A stretch of 10,968 bases of DNA from Rickettsiella sp. (lineage in GTDB: Bacteria; Pseudomonadota; Gammaproteobacteria; Diplorickettsiales; Diplorickettsiaceae): positions 1,738 through 12,705 of the forward strand of contig JAVHYG010000039.1 in the NCBI GenBank assembly GCA_031119195.1, given 5' to 3'. Of this stretch, positions 6,192-10,968 are shown piece after piece. The position numbers were made by a program, and so were the translations under genes. The stretch's first letter is position 1, and the number at the start of each line of letters is the position of its first letter. The notes below the pieces were generated by a model that ran no database searches, was not told the origin of the DNA, and was given only the letters and a program-made list of their open reading frames with translations.

Positions 6192-9100
6192 CTAAGTCTC
6201 ATCCTTATTAGGTTCAGATAAAGCCTGACTCAATGCTTGCTCAACGTCACTCGCTGTCATTTGCGGTGCAGCTAATTTTTGCTTCCTTGCCAAACTATTA
6301 GCGGCACGTTGACGCCGTGATTCAGCATGATAAGCAAATCCCGTACCCGCTGGAATTAAACGTCCTACGATCACATTTTCTTTTAATCCTTTGAGATCAT
6401 CGCGTTTACCAGTAACCGCCGCTTCCGTTAATACGCGCGTCGTTTCTTGGAAAGAAGCCGCTGAAATAAAAGAATCTGTAGCTAAAGAGGCTTTTGTAAT
6501 CCCCAATAACACCGCTTCAAAACGTGCAGGTAATTTATCTTCACTAAGCAATTTACGGTTTTCTTCCTTAACACGCGCTTCTTCAAGTTGTTCACCTTTT
6601 AAGAAACGACTTTCACCGGAATCCAAGATATAAACTTTACGCAGCATTTGACGAACAATCACTTCAATGTGCTTATCGTTGATCTTAACACCTTGTAGGC
6701 GATAAACTTCTTGCACTTCACTTACAATATAATTTGATAACGCATTAATACCTAAAAGCCGTAAAATATCATGCGGATTTAATGGGCCATCAGCAACCAC
6801 TTCACCTCGCTCAACATGTTCACCTTCAAAAACAGTTACGTGTCGCCATTTTGGAATTAGTGCTTCAAATGACTCACCATCTTTGCCTGTAATCACAAGG
6901 CGTCGCTTACCTTTCGTCTCTTTACCGAAGCTGATAATACCCGAAATCTCCGCTAAAATAGCCGGCTCCTTCGGTTTTCGTGCTTCAAAAAGATCCGCCA
7001 CGCGTGGTAACCCCCCAGTAATGTCACGTGTCTTTGAGGTTTCTTGGGGAATACGCGCGACAATATCACCAACCCCTACAGGTGCCCCATCTTCCAAACT
7101 CAAAATAGCGTTTATAGGTAAGAAATAATGAGCTGGCAAACGAGTACCAGGTAAAAATAGGTCATTGCCTTCTTTATCTGTCAACCTTACCATAGGTCTT
7201 AATTCTTTACCGCTGGCAGCTCGCTGTTTAGAATCGGTCACAACAATACTGGTTAGTCCAGTCACTTCATCAGTTTGGCGATTCATCGTGATCCCGTCTA
7301 CCAAATCAATAAATTTAATAAATCCAGCCACTTCAGTCACAACAGGATGGGTATGTGGGTCCCACTGAGCTATAATCTGGCCAGGAACCACTTCGGTACC
7401 ATCTGAAACCTTGATACTAGCGCCATAAGGAAGTTTATAGCGTTCCCGCTCACGACCTTGAGCATCTAACAGAGTCAACTCGCCTGAACGTGAGACTGTT
7501 ACAAAATGACCCTCTGCATGCTTAACCAATTTAATATTATGTAGCTTAATACGGCCTTTCGATTTCACTTGAATATGGTTAGCCAAAGCCACCTGTGAAG
7601 CAGCTCCCCCAATGTGGAAAGTACGCATAGTCAACTGTGTACCCGGTTCACCAATCGATTGTGCCGCAATAACCCCTACGGACTCTCCTATCACTACCAA
7701 ATGTCCTCGTGCCAAGTCTCGCCCATAACAGGCAGCGCAAATACCATAACGTGCTTCACACGTAATGGGGGAACGCACATTAACCTGATCAACAGCGCGA
7801 TCCTCTAAGATATTGACCCAATATTCATCTAATAAAATGCCTTTATTTACAACGATATCATCACTACCGGGCAAACTAACATCCTCAGCTAATACACGGC
7901 CTAATACGCGCTCTCGCAAAGGAACCATAATTTCACCCCCTTCGACATGTGGCGTAATAAGGATACCCTCTGCAGCTCCACAATCGGCTTCTGTGACAAC
8001 CATATCTTGAGCAACATCGACAAGCCGACGTGTCAAATAACCCGAATTAGCAGTCTTTAATGCCGTATCTGCAAGACCTTTACGCGCACCGTGCGTAGAA
8101 ATAAAGTACTGTAATACGTCTAAACCTTCCCGGAAATTAGCAGTAATTGGTGTTTCAATAATGCTCCCGTCAGGTTTAGTCATCAACCCCCGCATACCCG
8201 CTAACTGACGCATTTGTGCGGGCGAACCCCGGGCTCCGGAATCTGCCATCATATAAACAGGGTTGAATGACTCTTGCGCCACTTTTTTTCCTTTGGCATC
8301 GCTAACCTCTTCACTCGCCAATTTTTCCATCATCGCTTTAGCTACTTGATCATTAGTGCGAGACCAAATATCAACAACCTTGTTATAACGCTCACCTTGT
8401 GTTACCAATCCGGATGCATACTGAGACTCAATCTCTTTTACTTCTGTTTCTGCTTCGGAAATAATGGCCGCTTTACCTTCCGGAATAATTAAATCTTCAA
8501 TCCCAATGGAAATACCCGCACGTGTTGCATAGGTAAAACCAGTATACATTAAATTATCAGCAAATATAGCTGTTTGCTTTAAGCCTAAACGGCGATAACA
8601 TTCATTAATAAGGCTTAAAATAGCTTTTTTGTTTAAGGTTTTATTGATTAAAGAAAATGGCAATCCGTCCGGTAAGATTTCACGTAATAAAGCCCTACCT
8701 ACCGTAGTATCGATCAACTTGGTTGATTCCTGGCGTTTTCCTTCTTTATCAAATAAACACTCTGTGATACGAACTTTTATTTTAGCATGTAGATCCGCAT
8801 GTCCCGTATCGTACAATTGACGTACTGCTTTAACATCTGCACAAACTAAGCCTTCACCTTTGGCATTGATTCTTTCGCGTGTTAAGTAATAAAGACCTAA
8901 CACCACATCCTGCGTAGGAACAATGATAGGCTCTCCATTGGCTGGCGATAAAATATTGTTAGTAGACATCATCAAAGCACGCGCTTCTAATTGTGCTTCG
9001 ATAGTTAACGGTACGTGTACTGCCATTTGGTCGCCGTCAAAGTCGGCGTTATAAGCGGTACAAACTAAAGGATGTAGCTGGATAGCTTTACCTTCAACCA

Positions 9101-10598
9101 AGATAGGTTCAAAAGCTTGAATACCGAGTCTATGCAAGGTAGGAGCTCGATTTAATAAAACTGGATGTTCACGAATTACATCTTCTAAAATATCCCATAC
9201 TTCAGGAGATTCATTTTCTACCATTTTTTTAGCGGCTTTAATCGTTGACGCTAAATCATGAAGCTGTAATTTACTTAGGATAAATGGCTTAAATAGCTCT
9301 AAAGCCATTTTCTTAGGTAATCCACATTGATGTAACTTAAGCGTAGGTCCAACCACGATCACAGAACGACCTGAATAGTCGACGCGTTTACCTAATAAAT
9401 TCTGCCTAAAGCGACCTTGCTTTCCCTTAATCATATCTGCTAATGATTTTAAAGGTCGCTTATTGCTACCCGTAATCGCACGTCCGCGACGACCATTATC
9501 AAGCAGAGCATCCACAGATTCTTGCAACATACGTTTTTCGTTACGCACAATAATATCTGGAGCATTGAGATCAAGTAAACGTTTTAAACGGTTATTACGA
9601 TTAATAACGCGACGATACAGATCATTCAAATCAGACGTGGCAAAACGACCACCATCCAAGGGTACTAATGGACGTAAATCGGGTGGTAACACTGGCAATA
9701 CCGTTAAAACCATCCACTCAGGTTTATTACCAGAATGTTCAAAGGCCTCTAAAAGTTTTAAACGTTTCGCATATTTTTTTAATTTTGTTTCCGAATTGGT
9801 ATTAGGAATTTCTTCACGTAAACGATTAATTTCTTCCGGTAAATCCAAAGTCATCAATAATTGTTGAATTGCTTCCGCACCCATACGTGCATCAAACTCA
9901 TCGCCGTGCTCTTCGATAGCTTCTAGGTATTGTTCATCCGTTAAAAGCTGTCCTCGTTGTAACGTTGTCATCCCTGGTTCAGTCACCACGAAAGCTTCAA
10001 AATACAGAACACGCTCAATATCACGTAACGTGATATCCAACATCAGCCCAATACGTGAAGGCAAAGATTTTAAAAACCAAATATGTGCAACGGGACTCGC
10101 TAACTCAACGTGACCCATACGTTCACGACGTACTTTGGTTAATGCAACCTCTACGCCACATTTTTCACAAATGACACCGCGATGTTTTAGACGCTTATAT
10201 TTACCACATAAACATTCATAATCTTTGATGGGTCCAAAAATCTTTGCACAAAACAAACCATCGCGTTCTGGTTTGAAGGTACGGTAGTTGATAGTCTCCG
10301 GCTTTTTGACTTCACCATAAGACCAAGTACGGATCATTTCTGGTGAAGCTAATGAAATTCGAATGTTATCAAACTCATCCAAATAATCTTCTTGTTTTAA
10401 AATACCCAATAAATCTGACATTAAAGGTTTTTCAGTAGAACTGGAAGTTGTTACTGCCTCCACCATGCTCGCCAAACTTTCTTGAGATGAAACTTGTTTG
10501 TCTGGTTTAGATATTTCTTCTTTAGGCGCCACTACTGAGTCAGTCGCAGTACTTTCAACTTCACTATTTACAGGGGCTGCTTTCGGTTTAGTTGCCAA
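6192..10598 (-). CDS. rpoC: DNA-directed RNA polymerase subunit beta', with N-terminal extension
   Basis: Beta' subunit of RNA polymerase (1468 aa; E. coli 1407), which with beta forms the catalytic cleft. From residue 60 (MSDLLGILK) it is collinear with E. coli beta'. It shows the N-terminal zinc site CLC...CEKC (Cys129, 131, 144, 147), the clamp and lid region, the active-site NADFDGD (about residues 517-523, Mg-binding aspartates), and the bridge helix region. The second zinc site is Cys in EADCG plus TCEARYGICAAC. The trigger loop FHIGGAAS and the large insertion after it are present. Residues 1-59 are an added low-complexity segment rich in Ser, Thr, Glu, Ala and Val. The start is TTG at 10598-10596 with GGAG 7 nt upstream, and the gap to rpoB is 19 nt. 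The family-like ATG at 10421-10419 lacks a ribosome binding site and would leave a 196-nt gap, so the long form is preferred. Confidence 0.97.
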   Translation of the reverse strand: MATKPKAAPVNSEVESTATDSVVAPKEEISKPDKQVSSQESLASMVEAVTTSSSTEKPLMSDLLGILKQEDYLDEFDNIRISLASPEMIRTWSYGEVKKPETINYRTFKPERDGLFCAKIFGPIKDYECLCGKYKRLKHRGVICEKCGVEVALTKVRRERMGHVELASPVAHIWFLKSLPSRIGLMLDITLRDIERVLYFEAFVVTEPGMTTLQRGQLLTDEQYLEAIEEHGDEFDARMGAEAIQQLLMTLDLPEEINRLREEIPNTNSETKLKKYAKRLKLLEAFEHSGNKPEWMVLTVLPVLPPDLRPLVPLDGGRFATSDLNDLYRRVINRNNRLKRLLDLNAPDIIVRNEKRMLQESVDALLDNGRRGRAITGSNKRPLKSLADMIKGKQGRFRQNLLGKRVDYSGRSVIVVGPTLKLHQCGLPKKMALELFKPFILSKLQLHDLASTIKAAKKMVENESPEVWDILEDVIREHPVLLNRAPTLHRLGIQAFEPILVEGKAIQLHPLVCTAYNADFDGDQMAVHVPLTIEAQLEARALMMSTNNILSPANGEPIIVPTQDVVLGLYYLTRERINAKGEGLVCADVKAVRQLYDTGHADLHAKIKVRITECLFDKEGKRQESTKLIDTTVGRALLREILPDGLPFSLINKTLNKKAILSLINECYRRLGLKQTAIFADNLMYTGFTYATRAGISIGIEDLIIPEGKAAIISEAETEVKEIESQYASGLVTQGERYNKVVDIWSRTNDQVAKAMMEKLASEEVSDAKGKKVAQESFNPVYMMADSGARGSPAQMRQLAGMRGLMTKPDGSIIETPITANFREGLDVLQYFISTHGARKGLADTALKTANSGYLTRRLVDVAQDMVVTEADCGAAEGILITPHVEGGEIMVPLRERVLGRVLAEDVSLPGSDDIVVNKGILLDEYWVNILEDRAVDQVNVRSPITCEARYGICAACYGRDLARGHLVVIGESVGVIAAQSIGEPGTQLTMRTFHIGGAASQVALANHIQVKSKGRIKLHNIKLVKHAEGHFVTVSRSGELTLLDAQGRERERYKLPYGASIKVSDGTEVVPGQIIAQWDPHTHPVVTEVAGFIKFIDLVDGITMNRQTDEVTGLTSIVVTDSKQRAASGKELRPMVRLTDKEGNDLFLPGTRLPAHYFLPINAILSLEDGAPVGVGDIVARIPQETSKTRDITGGLPRVADLFEARKPKEPAILAEISGIISFGKETKGKRRLVITGKDGESFEALIPKWRHVTVFEGEHVERGEVVADGPLNPHDILRLLGINALSNYIVSEVQEVYRLQGVKINDKHIEVIVRQMLRKVYILDSGESRFLKGEQLEEARVKEENRKLLSEDKLPARFEAVLLGITKASLATDSFISAASFQETTRVLTEAAVTGKRDDLKGLKENVIVGRLIPAGTGFAYHAESRRQRAANSLARKQKLAAPQMTASDVEQALSQALSEPNKDET

Positions 10599-10605
10599 GG
10601 TTATA

Positions 10606-10609
10606 CTCC
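10606..10609 (-). promoter_or_regulatory. Ribosome binding site deciding the rpoC start
   Basis: GGAG on the minus strand, 7 nt before the TTG codon at 10598-10596 and placed between the rpoB stop and rpoC. Neither internal ATG (10466-10464 or 10421-10419) has a comparable site. This is the main evidence that translation begins at TTG and includes the N-terminal extension. Confidence 0.7.
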
Positions 10610-10617
10610 ACTTCAGA

Positions 10618-10968
10618 TTAATCTTTGGTTTCTAGTTCTGCATTGATGGCCAAGGATCGAATTTCCTTGACTAATACATTGAACGATTCAGGCATTCCCG
10701 CTTCCATGTGGTGATCGCCATCGACAATATTTTTATACATTTTTGTTCTACCGGCGACATCGTCGGATTTCACCGTTAACATTTCTTGTAAAGTGTAAGC
10801 AGCGCCATAGGCTTCTAGAGCCCAAACTTCCATTTCACCAAAACGCTGTCCACCAAACTGTGCTTTACCACCTAAAGGTTGTTGTGTTACCAAACTATAA
10901 GAACCTGTTGATCGCGCATGCATTTTATCGTCAACTAAATGATTTAGTTTAAGCATATACATATAACC
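10618..10968 (-). CDS. rpoB: DNA-directed RNA polymerase subunit beta (partial, C-terminal 116 residues)
   Basis: The C-terminal end of the beta subunit of RNA polymerase, entering from the right edge of the window in frame (GYMYMLKLNHLVDDK). It holds the conserved HARSTGSYSLVTQQPLGGKA and GGQRFGEMEVWALEAYGAA blocks, which form the C-terminal clamp-anchoring part that packs against beta', and then KSDDVAGRTKMYKNIVDG. The stop TAA is at 10620-10618 after the ending SLAINAELETKD, a normal length and close to E. coli. The rifampicin-binding region and catalytic parts lie outside the window. It is 19 nt upstream of rpoC and surely in the same transcript. Confidence 0.98.
   Translation of the reverse strand, partial: GYMYMLKLNHLVDDKMHARSTGSYSLVTQQPLGGKAQFGGQRFGEMEVWALEAYGAAYTLQEMLTVKSDDVAGRTKMYKNIVDGDHHMEAGMPESFNVLVKEIRSLAINAELETKD

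Noticed and set aside
9463..9867. Plus-strand open frame of 134 codons opposite rpoC
   Set aside because: It lies wholly antisense to a highly conserved part of beta', and its protein (rich in Arg, Ser and Lys) resembles no family I know. It is a shadow of codon bias in rpoC.
1..10968. Mobile element, CRISPR array, defence or secondary-metabolism system
   Set aside because: All coding capacity is taken by conserved transcription and translation genes in an ancestral order. No transposase, direct-repeat array, integrase or foreign-looking block is visible.

Overview
This window is a dense housekeeping block from a bacterial chromosome. Every gene lies on the minus strand, so transcription runs from high to low coordinates: rpoB (3' end only), rpoC, a 346-bp regulatory gap, then rpsL, rpsG, fusA, tuf, rpsJ, rplC and rplD (5' part only). 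The proteins resemble gammaproteobacterial homologues closely. The beta' subunit carries the large insertion in its trigger-loop region that is typical of proteobacteria. The fusion of the beta operon, the str operon and the start of the S10 operon is the arrangement of Pseudomonas, Xanthomonas, Legionella and Coxiella, not that of E. coli, where these clusters are split. The AT-rich base composition and an acidic insertion in S7, which I recall also from Coxiella, point to the Legionellales (Coxiella/Rickettsiella/Diplorickettsia-like, probably host-associated). That placement is an inference.

Layout. At 10618-10968 is the C-terminus of RNA polymerase beta. It is followed after 19 nt by beta' (6192-10598), which starts at a TTG codon behind a good ribosome binding site and has an unusual low-complexity N-terminal extension of about 59 residues. 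The gap at 5846-6191 holds a textbook intrinsic terminator for rpoBC, then an A-tract-rich stretch. Next comes a near-consensus sigma70 promoter (TTGACA, 17 bp, TAAAAT) with a C-rich discriminator, and a roughly 120-nt leader with terminator-like structure. From 5845 down to the left edge run seven tightly packed translation genes with gaps of 15 to 48 nt: S12, S7, EF-G, EF-Tu, S10, L3 and L4. No internal terminator or convincing internal promoter was seen, so the str and S10 clusters are probably one transcript that continues past the window.

Together the genes supply the core of RNA polymerase, the head and decoding-site proteins of the 30S subunit, the two main elongation GTPases, and early-assembling 50S proteins. 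There is no mobile element, CRISPR array, RNA gene, defence system or foreign gene cluster. I do not see an undescribed multi-gene system. The points worth a second look are the beta' extension, the S7 insertion, the regulatory architecture before rpsL, and the absence of room for the E. coli-type S7 and L4 autoregulatory leaders.
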